Below are positions 37,119 to 46,385 of a stretch of 64,000 nucleotides of DNA, piece after piece (position 1 is the first letter of the stretch; each line of letters starts with the position of its first letter). The stretch comes from Kocuria coralli (GTDB lineage Bacteria; Actinomycetota; Actinomycetes; Actinomycetales; Micrococcaceae): positions 1 to 64,000 of the forward strand of contig NZ_ML708613.1 of the NCBI RefSeq assembly GCF_008831305.1, given 5' to 3'. The translations under genes and the position numbers were made by a program. The notes beneath the pieces are model-generated. The model saw only the letters and a program-made list of their open reading frames with translations. It was not told the DNA's origin and did no database searches.

Positions 37119-38147
37119 TCAGGCTTTGACAGTGGCCAGGTAGTGCTCGACGTCGATGGCTGCCACGCAGCCCGAACCGGCGGCGGTGACGGCCTGGCGG
37201 TAGGTGGAGTCCAGCACGTCCCCGGCGGCGAAGACCCCGGGGAGGGAGGTACGGGAGGAGCGGGCGTCCACCGCGACCGTACCTTCTGCGGTGATCTCCA
37301 CCTGATCCTTGAAGAGGTGGGTCCGCGGGTCCGAGCCGATGGCCACGAACAACCCGGTGACCGGCAGGGCGCCGACCTCGCCCGTCACCGTGTCCTCGAG
37401 GCTCAGCTCCTCGACCTTGGCCTCGCCCGAGATCCCGATGACCCGCTTGTTCCACAGGATCTCGATCTTGGGATCGTCGAAGGCGCGCTTCTGCATGATC
37501 TCCGAGGCACGGAACTCGTCGCGGCGGTGGATCAGCGTCACCTTGTCGGCGAACTTGGTCAGGAACGTGGCTTCCTCGATGGCCGAGTCGCCTCCGCCCA
37601 CCACGGCGATGTTCTGGCCCTTGAAGAAGAAACCGTCGCAGGTGGCGCACCAGGACACGCCGTGGCCGGAGAGACGCTTCTCGTCCTCGAGCCCCAGCTC
37701 CCGGTATGCCGAACCCGTGGCCAGGATGACGGTCCGGGCCCGAAGGACCTCCCCGCCTTCCACGGTGATCTCCTTGATCGGGCCTTCCAGCTCGAGCTTG
37801 ATGGCATCCTCGTAGCGGACATCGGCGCCGAAACGCTCGGCCTGCGCCTGCATGGTGGCCATCAGCTCGGGGCCCATGATCCCGTCGGTGAAACCGGGGT
37901 AGTTCTCCACGTCGGTGGTGTTCATCAGGTCCCCGCCGGCGGTCACGGAGCCGGCCAGGACGATCGGGTTGAGGTCCGCCCGGGCGGTGTAGATCGCGGC
38001 GGTGTATCCAGCGGGGCCCGAGCCGACGATGACGACGTCGTGCACCGCGGTATCGCCGGTCTCCGCCGGTCGCTGCCCGTGATCGGGCCGGCCGGGAGGA
38101 GTGGCGCCGAGGTCGAGGCTCAGGGCCGGGGTGAAGTCGGGGCTCAC
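37119..38147 (-). CDS. trxB: Thioredoxin-disulfide reductase
   Basis: 342 aa from GTG 38147 (GAAGG 9 nt upstream); the frame runs on upstream without a ribosome site. FAD-binding VIVGSGPAGYTAAIYTARA, redox pair in WCATCDGFFF, NADPH motif VVGGGDSAIEEA, and C-terminal FAD motif GVFAAGDVLD. About 35 extra residues precede the usual start, as in some actinobacterial homologues. Operon with trxA. Confidence 0.95.
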   Translation of the reverse strand: MSPDFTPALSLDLGATPPGRPDHGQRPAETGDTAVHDVVIVGSGPAGYTAAIYTARADLNPIVLAGSVTAGGDLMNTTDVENYPGFTDGIMGPELMATMQAQAERFGADVRYEDAIKLELEGPIKEITVEGGEVLRARTVILATGSAYRELGLEDEKRLSGHGVSWCATCDGFFFKGQNIAVVGGGDSAIEEATFLTKFADKVTLIHRRDEFRASEIMQKRAFDDPKIEILWNKRVIGISGEAKVEELSLEDTVTGEVGALPVTGLFVAIGSDPRTHLFKDQVEITAEGTVAVDARSSRTSLPGVFAAGDVLDSTYRQAVTAAGSGCVAAIDVEHYLATVKA

Positions 38148-38345
38148 GTGTATAGGCCTTCTTCCGTGCTCATCCGGGATGTTCGGATGTCTGGTCGTAT
38201 CCGGCGCGCCGTGTTCGGGTAGCGCATGCCATCTTGCCGCGCCGGCCCCGGTATGGCCAGGGGACGCTTCCGTGGGGATCAACGGTGGATCGCGGGCAGG
38301 TATTCCAGGGGCGTCTCCGCAGGTCGCGGGGCGTCATACAGTGTC

Positions 38346-39773
38346 TCAGGACACGTTGACGTCGGAGATGCGCAAGCCGTAATTGTAACCGGCGATCGGC
38401 TGGGTCAGCGTCGGCAGTTCGGTCCACTCGACGATCAGGTAGGAGTGCTCCTCCGACTGCGCGGCCTCACCCAGCTGAACCGTCGTCTGCGGACCCTGGA
38501 AAGACCCTTGCCCGACCTCGACGGCGCCCTCGAGCGACGGCTCGTCCGCGACGTACACCGTGAACGCGCCTCCGGTGCCGGATTCCTGCGTGATGGCGAT
38601 CTGGTTCATCACCGTGGGCTCCTCGAAGCGCACGGCGAGCGCCACCCCGGAGACCAGCTGGCCGAATTCGGCGGACGAGAAGCCATAGCTGGTCCAGGCA
38701 GTCTCCGTGTCCTCATCGATCACGTTGGGCAGGGTGCCGTCCTGATCGGCCATGAAGGTGGGGTTGTCGGGGACCAGGCGCACGGCCGAAGCCGCCGCCG
38801 CGACCTCGGCCACCGGGGTGGCTTCTTCGGCGGGGGCGCTGGAGCCGTTGGCGCTGGGGGACCCCGTACCTTCGTCGTCGTCGAACAGGCTCCCCAGACC
38901 GCCGAAGATCAACCCGGCGCATACCGCCAGCACCGCCAAGAGCGCGAGCAGGAGGATGATGAGGCCGCCTTTGCGGGACTTCTTCTCCTTCGGCTCGGCA
39001 GGGGCGGACCGGGATGCGGAGGCCTTGGGGTGGTCTCGAACCGCACCGCGGTCCAGCGTCTCGGTGGAGTCACCCGCGGCGGCGCGGCCTTTGGCACCTG
39101 AGGTGTACTCGTATTCGTAGGAGTCGTACCGGTTGTCCCCGTCATAGGTCGGGTCGATCCGGTGGGCGTCGCGGACGGGCGCCTTGCCGGAGGCGTTCCC
39201 GCGTCCGGCGGCAGCCCGGTCGAACAGGGTGGCCCGGGTCGAGGACTCCGGGGCGCGCCTGATCCGCCCCAGATGGCGCTCGACGGCCGGGGCGGCCGGA
39301 GCAGTGCCGATGTCGTCGTCGTCCCACTGGTCGAAGAACTCCTCGGAGGTCTCCTCACCGGCGGTGTCCGGCTCGCCGTCGTCCACGACGTAGGCTCCGG
39401 CCGAGCTCGCCGAGCGGGGCCGGCCAAAGATGTCGTCCGAGAGGGTGTCGTCGTCGATGGTTCCCGGTTCTGCCAGCAGCTCCTCGATCAGCACGGAGGG
39501 CGCGGCGAAGGACGTGACCAGGTACGTGGTCTTCCCGGACTGGCCGAGGTCCAGGATGTGCAGATCCGCGTCCACGGCGCCGATGGCCATGGCGCGGGCG
39601 TTCTCCACGACACGGGAGGTATGCCGTTCGGAGGGGACAAGAATGGTGACTTCACGGCCCAGGATCTGATCCTGACCGCCCAGAACGTGATCCTGCTCGG
39701 GTGTTGTGAGCACCTCGTCCAGCACCTTGTAACGACCGCCCAGTACGGTCCCGAGGCTGATGGGCTGGGGCAC
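38346..39773 (-). CDS. Pseudokinase-like single-pass membrane protein (MurJ/MviN-associated)
   Basis: 475 aa from GTG 39773 with AGGAG 6 nt upstream. The N-terminal about 110 residues look like the N-lobe of a Ser/Thr kinase (LGTVLGGRYKVLDEVLTT, then DLGQSGKTTYLVTSF) without a catalytic loop. A long charged linker, one transmembrane helix (GGLIILLLALLAVLAVCAGLIFGG) and an extracellular F5/8-like beta domain (NVIDEDTETAWTSYGF) follow. In Mycobacterium a pseudokinase and such a domain are fused to the C terminus of MviN/MurJ; here the gene is separate, 152 nt after murJ. Probably controls lipid II flipping. Confidence 0.72.
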   Translation of the reverse strand: MPQPISLGTVLGGRYKVLDEVLTTPEQDHVLGGQDQILGREVTILVPSERHTSRVVENARAMAIGAVDADLHILDLGQSGKTTYLVTSFAAPSVLIEELLAEPGTIDDDTLSDDIFGRPRSASSAGAYVVDDGEPDTAGEETSEEFFDQWDDDDIGTAPAAPAVERHLGRIRRAPESSTRATLFDRAAAGRGNASGKAPVRDAHRIDPTYDGDNRYDSYEYEYTSGAKGRAAAGDSTETLDRGAVRDHPKASASRSAPAEPKEKKSRKGGLIILLLALLAVLAVCAGLIFGGLGSLFDDDEGTGSPSANGSSAPAEEATPVAEVAAAASAVRLVPDNPTFMADQDGTLPNVIDEDTETAWTSYGFSSAEFGQLVSGVALAVRFEEPTVMNQIAITQESGTGGAFTVYVADEPSLEGAVEVGQGSFQGPQTTVQLGEAAQSEEHSYLIVEWTELPTLTQPIAGYNYGLRISDVNVS

Positions 39774-39925
39774 TTGTTCTCCTGAGTGTTGCGTGCCGTC
39801 GCGGGAGACCCCGACGGACGATCGGCGATGGGGGTGAGGAGGAGTAGGGGGACTTTCGCAGTGTACCCGGCGCAGGCGGCCCCAGAGGTGGTCCGGCGCG
39901 CTGCTGCCTCGCTCCCTCCGTGCCG

Positions 39926-41581
39926 TCAGCGCTTGAGACGTGCGAGCACCGGGCGGGTCAGCTCCGGCAGTTCCTTGAGGCGGAAGACCGTGAGGAAGAT
40001 CAGGTAGAGCACGCCGGTCACGATGCCGCACACGGCCAGGGTCAGCAGGGCGGTCAGCAGGCTGCTCCAGGGCCACCCTTCGGCGCTCCACCCGCCCATG
40101 AGGTAGAGCGCGCCGCTTCCCCCGACGCCGGCCACCATGGCCGCCGCGAGGGAACGCACATGGGTGTCCAGCACCTGGGCCAGCCCGTAGTCGCCGATCC
40201 GCCGGACGGTCAGGAAGTGGTAGATCAGGGTGGAGAGGATGTTCTGCGCCGCGTAGCAGGCCGCGATGGCGAAGATCATCCGGTTCGGCTCCACCGAGTG
40301 CTGGATGACGAAGGCGGCCACCACGGTGAGCGCCGAGGTCACCAGCTGCACCAGGAACGGGGTACGGGCGTCCTCCTGGGCGTAGAAGATCCGGCCGAAC
40401 AGGAAGGCCGTGGTCAGGAAGGGCGCCCCGATCGCGATGACGACGACGACCTGCCCGACCACGGCGCCCGACTCGGGCATGCCCCCCGAGAACAACATCC
40501 CCAGCGGTCCCGCGAAGGCGATGAGGCACGCGGTGAAGAAGACGTTGGCGATCCCCGAGTACCGCAGGGCCTTGGACAGGGCTGCGTTGACGCCGGCGGT
40601 GTTCTTGTCGGCCGCTGCCGCGGCCATCGTGTTGAACAGCACCGTGGCGATGGACAGGCCGATCACGCCGTGCGGCAGCGAGTAGAGCATGGTCGACTGC
40701 GTCAGGGCGTAGTTGCCGGCGATGACCTCCGGCGGATTGGCCTGGAGATACTGCTCCGTGTAGGCGTTGGGGATGTTCGCCGTGCGGGCCAGGGCCAGGA
40801 ATGCCAGGTTGGCGATGATGCCCGTCGCCAGGGCCCACCCGGAGAGCCTGGCGGCGGCGGAGAGGCCGATGCCGCGCCAGCCGAACTTGGGGCGGATGTC
40901 CAGGCCCAGTCGGCGCAGCGGCCAGATCAGCACGATCGCCTGCGCCGCGACCCCGACAGTCGCCATGGCGGCGATCCAGAAGGTCTGCCCGGCGGACCAG
41001 TTGTCGAGTTCGTGGGGATTGGCGGCATAGCTGCCGAACTGCTGGATGAAGACCAGCAGCGCGCCGATCGCGATGACATTGTTCAGCGCGGGTGTCCACA
41101 TGAACCAGCCGAAGGCGCCCTTGGCGTTGAGCACCTGTCCCAGCACCGTGTAGATCCCGTAGAAGAAGATCTGCGGCAGGGTGAACAGTGCGAAGGTGAC
41201 CGCTAGTGCGCGCTGGCCCTCCCCCCAGTCCGGGGTCATGACGGTGATGATCGGGACGGTCAGCGCCACCACCACCAGCGTGACGACGGCCAGGGCGAGG
41301 ACCGCCAGGGTGATGAGCCGTGAGATGTAGTCGGCGCCGTCGTCCTGGGAGTTCTTGGAGGCCTTGATCACCTGCGGAACCAGGATGGAGTTGAAGATGC
41401 CCGCGGCGATCAGCACGTAGAGCAGGTTGGGCAGGTTGTTGGCCATCTCGAAGATATTGGCGAGGTTGGTGGTGCTGCCGATCGCGACCGCGAGCAGGAT
41501 GGCTTTGACGAAGCCCAGGATGCGGGAGACCAGGGTGCCTGAGGCCATGATGGCGCTCGAGACCGCACCTGAGCGTGCCAT
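39926..41581 (-). CDS. murJ: Lipid II flippase MurJ (MviN)
   Basis: 551 aa, about 14 transmembrane helices of the MOP superfamily. MARSGAVSSAIMASGTLVSRILGFVK at the N terminus contains the conserved SR/G motif. The start at 41581 follows AAAGGAG; the frame is open 22 codons further. Moves lipid II across the membrane for cell-wall synthesis. It lacks the C-terminal pseudokinase of the mycobacterial protein, which is encoded by the next gene. Confidence 0.94.
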   Translation of the reverse strand: MARSGAVSSAIMASGTLVSRILGFVKAILLAVAIGSTTNLANIFEMANNLPNLLYVLIAAGIFNSILVPQVIKASKNSQDDGADYISRLITLAVLALAVVTLVVVALTVPIITVMTPDWGEGQRALAVTFALFTLPQIFFYGIYTVLGQVLNAKGAFGWFMWTPALNNVIAIGALLVFIQQFGSYAANPHELDNWSAGQTFWIAAMATVGVAAQAIVLIWPLRRLGLDIRPKFGWRGIGLSAAARLSGWALATGIIANLAFLALARTANIPNAYTEQYLQANPPEVIAGNYALTQSTMLYSLPHGVIGLSIATVLFNTMAAAAADKNTAGVNAALSKALRYSGIANVFFTACLIAFAGPLGMLFSGGMPESGAVVGQVVVVIAIGAPFLTTAFLFGRIFYAQEDARTPFLVQLVTSALTVVAAFVIQHSVEPNRMIFAIAACYAAQNILSTLIYHFLTVRRIGDYGLAQVLDTHVRSLAAAMVAGVGGSGALYLMGGWSAEGWPWSSLLTALLTLAVCGIVTGVLYLIFLTVFRLKELPELTRPVLARLKR

Positions 41582-41643
41582 GAGCACTCCTTTATATGCC
41601 GTGAGATCCGCCCCGGCCCGTTCTCGGAGGGCGGGGCGGAGGG

Positions 41644-42150
41644 TCAAGCCCGTAGTTGATGGATGATGTACTCGCGGGCGATGTCCGCGATGCGCCGTTC
41701 GTTGGGGAAGGACAGCTTGCGCCCGAGGTCGTCGATATTGACCCAGGCGACGTCCACAGCCTCGTGATCGGGGTCGTTCTCGGTGGTCAGGTAGCCGCCG
41801 GAGGCCTCGAGCAGGAAATGATGCACGGTCTTGTGCACCCGGTGACCGGACACGGAGAACCAGTAGTCGATGCTGCCCAGCGGCGACAGGACCTCACCGG
41901 CGATCCCGGTCTCCTCCTCGATCTCCCGGACGGCGGCCTGCGCGTCCGTCTCCTCACCCTCCGGGTGGCCCTTGGGCAGGCACCATTCGAGGCGGCCGCC
42001 CCGGTTGATCCGGGCGATGATGGCCACGGGATGACCAGGGGTTTCGAGGTCGACGACGACCCCGCCGGCTGAGACCTCTTCCACCGTGGGCAGCGCCGCG
42101 GCCGGGGTAGCCGGCCGCTTCTTGGGAGCGCTGGGAACGGGGAAAGTCAT
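41644..42150 (-). CDS. NUDIX hydrolase
   Basis: 168 aa. Nudix box G-x5-E-x7-REIEEETG begins GHPEGEETDAQAAVREIEEE. Relative of the MutT4-type gene that lies next to murJ and pcnA in Mycobacterium; the substrate is probably a nucleoside diphosphate derivative. ATG 42150 is preceded by TAGGCT exactly 7 nt upstream and no ribosome site, so the mRNA may be leaderless. 62 nt before murJ. Confidence 0.9.
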   Translation of the reverse strand: MTFPVPSAPKKRPATPAAALPTVEEVSAGGVVVDLETPGHPVAIIARINRGGRLEWCLPKGHPEGEETDAQAAVREIEEETGIAGEVLSPLGSIDYWFSVSGHRVHKTVHHFLLEASGGYLTTENDPDHEAVDVAWVNIDDLGRKLSFPNERRIADIAREYIIHQLRA

Positions 42151-42245
42151 GCGAACCAGCCTAGCCGCACTTGGGCGCCGGGCTCCCGAAGGTGTGAGCA
42201 CGGCCGCGCGGACGCCGGCCGTCAGGTCTGGAATGATGGGCCGCG

Positions 42246-43748
42246 ATGACCCAGTTGCTCGATACCTCAGCCGTGTCCCCCGTCGTGCTGGAAGCCGGGC
42301 GCCTCTTCGAGGCGGCCGGCCATGACCTGTCCCTGGTGGGCGGGCCCGTGCGCGACCTCTTCCTGGGCCGGACGGCCACCGACCTGGACTTCACCACGGA
42401 TGCCACCCCGGACCAGACCCTCGCCGTGATCAAGGGCTGGGCGGATGCCGTCTGGGAGATCGGGCGGGACTTCGGCACCATCGGCCTGCGCCGGGGCGAT
42501 ATGCAGCTGGAGATCACCACCTACCGGGCCGAGGCCTATGACCCGGCCTCCCGCAAGCCCGTGGTGGCCTTCGGCCGTGAGCTCTCCGAGGACCTGGTCC
42601 GCCGGGACTTCACGGTCAACGCGATGGCCCTGCGCCTGCCGTCCCTGGAGCTCGTGGACCCGCACGGTGGTGTGCGGGATCTGCACGCCGGCGTGCTGCG
42701 CACCCCCGGGACGCCGGAATCGTCGTTCGACGACGATCCTCTGCGGATGATGCGGGCGGCCCGGTTCGCCTCCCAGCTGAGGATGGAGGTCGCCCCCGAG
42801 GTGCTGGAGGCCATGAAGAACATGGCGGGACGGCTGGAGATCGTCTCCGCCGAGCGGATCCGGGACGAACTGGTCAAGCTGATCAACGGCGCCCTGCCCC
42901 GGCGGGGCGTGGAGATCATGGTGGACACGGGCCTGGCGGACATCGTCCTGCCGGAGGTCCCCGCCCTGCGACTGGAGACGGACTCGGCGCATCACCACAA
43001 GGACGTCTATCAGCACTCCCTGACGGTCATGGAGCAGGCAGCGGGCTACGAGAGCCCGGACGGACCGGTGCCCGGACCCGACTTCGGCCTCCGCTTCGCC
43101 GCTCTGATGCACGACGTCGGGAAACCCGCGACCCGTCGTTTCGGCAGCGACGGCGCCGTGAGCTTCCGGCACCACGAGGTGGTCGGGGCCAAGCTGGTGC
43201 GCAAGCGCATGAAGGCCCTGCGGTTCGACAACGACACGATCAAGACCGTGACGCGCCTGGTGGAACTGCACATGCGCTTCTACGGCTACGGGGAGGCCGG
43301 CTGGACCGACTCGGCCGTGCGCCGCTACGTCCGCGACGCCGGCGACCAGCTCGAACGGCTGCACCTTCTGACCAGGTCCGACGTCACCACCCGCAACAAG
43401 CGAAAAGCCTCACGGCTGGCTCGTTCCTATGACGATCTGGAGCGCAGGATCGCCGAACTGGCCGAACGCGAGGAGCTGGAGGCGGTCCGCCCGGAGCTGG
43501 ACGGCCAGGAGATCATGCGGATCCTGGACATCGGGCCGTCCAGGACCGTGGGCCAGGCGTACGCGTTCCTGCTGGAACTCCGGCTGGACGAGGGCGCGAT
43601 CGGCGCCGAGGCCGCCGAAGCACGGCTGCGCGAATGGTGGGCTGGCCAGCAGGCGGAGAGCCCGGACGATACGCAGGACGGGACGCCCGGTGGCACCGCG
43701 GCGGAGCAGAGCTCCGGGCGGAACGCCGGTCGCGGCGAGGGCCCGTGA
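42246..43748 (+). CDS. CCA tRNA nucleotidyltransferase
   Basis: 500 aa. Class II nucleotidyltransferase: LVGGPVRDLFLGRTATDLDFTTDA carries the GG and D-x-D motifs, RRDFTVNAMALR the next helix, and DDDPLRMMRAARFASQL the template motif. A C-terminal HD domain (HHHKDVYQHSLTVME, LMHDVGKP) may hydrolyse phosphates. Adds or repairs the 3' CCA of tRNAs, needed here because tRNA-Ile lacks an encoded CCA. Divergent from the NUDIX gene; GTGA overlap with the next. Confidence 0.94.
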   Translation: MTQLLDTSAVSPVVLEAGRLFEAAGHDLSLVGGPVRDLFLGRTATDLDFTTDATPDQTLAVIKGWADAVWEIGRDFGTIGLRRGDMQLEITTYRAEAYDPASRKPVVAFGRELSEDLVRRDFTVNAMALRLPSLELVDPHGGVRDLHAGVLRTPGTPESSFDDDPLRMMRAARFASQLRMEVAPEVLEAMKNMAGRLEIVSAERIRDELVKLINGALPRRGVEIMVDTGLADIVLPEVPALRLETDSAHHHKDVYQHSLTVMEQAAGYESPDGPVPGPDFGLRFAALMHDVGKPATRRFGSDGAVSFRHHEVVGAKLVRKRMKALRFDNDTIKTVTRLVELHMRFYGYGEAGWTDSAVRRYVRDAGDQLERLHLLTRSDVTTRNKRKASRLARSYDDLERRIAELAEREELEAVRPELDGQEIMRILDIGPSRTVGQAYAFLLELRLDEGAIGAEAAEARLREWWAGQQAESPDDTQDGTPGGTAAEQSSGRNAGRGEGP

Positions 43749-45124
43749 GCACCGCGCGCGGACCGGGCCGGCCTCTAGATAGCGCCGGAGGACAGGGGCA
43801 GACCGGGGAGCATTCCCGGGTGAGCTTCTCCGCCTCCGCCTGGCGGTGGGTCCTGGTCGCGTGCGCGGTGTGGACGATCGGGGTCTCCTGGCTGGTCCGG
43901 CTGCCCTGCCATCAGCTGCAGTGGGACGGCCGGCTGCCCTATGGCGGAGCCTGCTACTCGGACATCCCCTTCTTGTATGCCCGGGTGGGCATGGTGGATG
44001 GACATTTCCCGTACCTGGTTCCCGACGCTCTCTTGGAGTATCCGGTCCTGCAGTCCGTCATCGCCACGGTCACCGGAGTGTTTTCCTGGGCCATTACCCC
44101 GGTGACAAGTGTGCATGTTGCACAAGGCATATACTTTGACGTCAATGCGGTGACTATTGCGGCGCTATGGGCGGTCACGGTCCTGGTGGCCTCCAAGATG
44201 ATCGCCAGCCCCCGGGTGCTCCTGGCCCTCGCCCTGGCGCCGGCGGTGGCCGCGACCGCCCTGATCAACTGGGACCTGTGGGTGGTCTGCGTGACGGTGG
44301 TCGCGCTGTACTTCCTGCGCCGCGAGCGATGGGTGCCGGCCGGGGTGTTCCTGGGCCTGGGGACCGCCCTCAAGCTCTGGCCCTTCGTGCTGCTGGGTGC
44401 CGTGATCGTGCTCGGCATCCGCCGTCGTGAGCTCAGGCCTGTGGTGACCACCGCCGTATCGCTGGTGGCCACGTGGCTGGTGGTCAACGTCCCCTTCTAC
44501 CTGTGGGACCGCGAGCAGTGGGGTTACTTCTGGGGTTTCTCCTCCGACCGGTCCGCCGGATTCTCGTCGATCTACCACGTCTGGGACGTGGCCATCGGGC
44601 CGGCCCTGGGGTACGGCGAACTCGGTGCCGGGACCATCAACGTGATCGCCTACGGCGGTTTCGCGGTGCTGTGCGCGGGGATCTTGGCACTGGGCCTGCT
44701 GGCCCGCCGGGAGCCGAGCATCGAGCAGCTGAGCCTGCTGATCGTGGCGGCTTTCGTGCTGACCAACAAGGTCTATTCGCCGCAGTTCGTGCTGTGGCTG
44801 GTGCCGCTGGTCCTGCTGGCGCGGCCCCGAGTGGTCGAGTTCCTGATCTGGCAGGCGATCGAGGTCTTCCACTGGGTGGCGATCTTCTCCTGGCTCAACG
44901 CCGTGTCGTGGAGTGACGAGTCGCTTCCGGCGTGGACGACGACCTACGTCATCGCGGTGCTCGCGCACGTCGTCGCCGTCGCGGGGATATGCGCCCTGGT
45001 CATCCGTGACGTGCTGAGCGGACGCGCTCCCCGTGATCTGGCCCCGGATGCGGCTAATCTAGGCCCCGAGCACCAGGGGCCGGCGAGCACCGCGGCCGAG
45101 CGAAGGGAATCGACGAATGCCTGA
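43745..45124 (+). CDS. GT87/DUF2029-type membrane protein 1
   Basis: 459 aa, about ten transmembrane helices, no signal peptide. Resembles polyprenol-phosphate-sugar-dependent mannosyl/arabinosyl transferases of the GT-C class (GT87): an early acidic loop (WDGRLPYGGACYSDIPFLYARVG) where the catalytic Asp is expected, and a late NKVYSPQFVLWLVP motif. Could glycosylate lipoglycans or cell-wall polymers. GTG 43745 overlaps the CCA-transferase stop; a later GTG (43820) is possible. Confidence 0.75.
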   Translation: MSTARGPGRPLDSAGGQGQTGEHSRVSFSASAWRWVLVACAVWTIGVSWLVRLPCHQLQWDGRLPYGGACYSDIPFLYARVGMVDGHFPYLVPDALLEYPVLQSVIATVTGVFSWAITPVTSVHVAQGIYFDVNAVTIAALWAVTVLVASKMIASPRVLLALALAPAVAATALINWDLWVVCVTVVALYFLRRERWVPAGVFLGLGTALKLWPFVLLGAVIVLGIRRRELRPVVTTAVSLVATWLVVNVPFYLWDREQWGYFWGFSSDRSAGFSSIYHVWDVAIGPALGYGELGAGTINVIAYGGFAVLCAGILALGLLARREPSIEQLSLLIVAAFVLTNKVYSPQFVLWLVPLVLLARPRVVEFLIWQAIEVFHWVAIFSWLNAVSWSDESLPAWTTTYVIAVLAHVVAVAGICALVIRDVLSGRAPRDLAPDAANLGPEHQGPASTAAERRESTNA

Positions 45125-46373
45125 GGCCAAGAAGGGCAGGCGCGGGGCCAACGGCCTCGTCGTCTTCGTGATCGGCATTCTCGCAGTCCTGCTCTCCTTC
45201 CTGCTGCGGGTGCCGTGCCGGGTCCCGGAATGGGACGTCGCGGGGCGTTTCCCGGGCCTGTGCTCCGCGCAGGTGGATCCCGGGGACCTGAGCATCACGC
45301 CCGGCACGATGCTCGAGGGGTTCTTCACGGGCGGGCCGTCCGGCGACCAGCCGATCGTCGTGGGCATGTTCACCTCGGTGCTCGGCTGGATGACCACGGG
45401 CCTGGCCCAGGCGTTCAACCTCGACCTGAGCAGCAACACCGTCCTGGACCTGACCGTGGTGCTCACGGCGATGGTCTGGGTGGTGGTCATCGCCACCGTG
45501 GCCGGGCTGTCCGGCAAGCAGCCGTCGGACCCCGTGGTGATGGCCTTCGCGCCCACGGTCCTGCTGGTCGGCTTCACCTCGTGGGACCTGTGGGCCGTCA
45601 TGTTCATGATGCTCGCGGTCGCCTCCTACATCCGCGGCTCGCCGGGAATCGCCGGGTTCTGGATAGGCCTGGGCGCCACGGTCAACTTCTTGCCCGTCCT
45701 GGCCCTGGTGGCCATTCTGTTCATGGCCGCGAGATACCGCTATATCGGGGACTTCTTCGTCGCACTGCTGTCCTCCGCCATCTTCTTCGCCGCGGTCAAC
45801 GGCCCGTTCATGGTCACCGAGTTCGGGCGCTGGCGCGAGCAGTTCTCGGAACTGATGACCGAGTCCGTGCAGAACAGCACCCTGTGGGATGTCTGGAACT
45901 CCGTGGTCGCCCCGCGGGCCGGCCTGGAGCTGAACACCGGATCGCTGGAGACCCTCTCGCTCTTCGTGGTGCTGCTGGCCGTCGTCGTCGTGCTGCTGGT
46001 GACCGTGCTGGCCGGCAAGGATCCCAGCATCGTCCAGGTGCTGCTGCTCCTGCTGATCGTCTACATCCTGTTCGGACGGGAGTGGTCGCTGCTGCAGTCC
46101 GTGTGGATGGTGCCCCTGGTGGTGCTGGCACGGCGGAGCTGGATCGAGTTCTTCGTCTGGCAGGCGGTGGAGATCGGCTACTGGGCCACCCTCAACGCGC
46201 CCGGGGGCTCGTGGGAGACGCAGCCGCTCTTCCCCCAGGGCAGCTGGACCCCGCAGGACATCCTGGCCGTGGCCCGCTTCCTGGTCCTGATCTGGTTCCT
46301 GGTCGTGGTGATCATCGACATCCAGCGGGGCAAGAGGGCATTGCTGATCGGCGTCCACGCCAGGAACATGTGA
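45117..46373 (+). CDS. GT87/DUF2029-type membrane protein 2
   Basis: 418 aa, about ten transmembrane helices. Paralogue of the previous gene: both share an N-terminal LRVPC / VRLPC motif, TSWDLWAV / INWDLWVV, and a late motif (REWSLLQSVWMVPLVVLARRSWIEFFVWQAVEI versus the NKVYSPQF...EFLIWQAIEV form). Overlaps the first by 8 nt, so both are made together, possibly as a heterodimer. The role is unknown. Confidence 0.72.
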   Translation: MPEAKKGRRGANGLVVFVIGILAVLLSFLLRVPCRVPEWDVAGRFPGLCSAQVDPGDLSITPGTMLEGFFTGGPSGDQPIVVGMFTSVLGWMTTGLAQAFNLDLSSNTVLDLTVVLTAMVWVVVIATVAGLSGKQPSDPVVMAFAPTVLLVGFTSWDLWAVMFMMLAVASYIRGSPGIAGFWIGLGATVNFLPVLALVAILFMAARYRYIGDFFVALLSSAIFFAAVNGPFMVTEFGRWREQFSELMTESVQNSTLWDVWNSVVAPRAGLELNTGSLETLSLFVVLLAVVVVLLVTVLAGKDPSIVQVLLLLLIVYILFGREWSLLQSVWMVPLVVLARRSWIEFFVWQAVEIGYWATLNAPGGSWETQPLFPQGSWTPQDILAVARFLVLIWFLVVVIIDIQRGKRALLIGVHARNM

Positions 46374-46385
46374 GCGGACCGGCCG

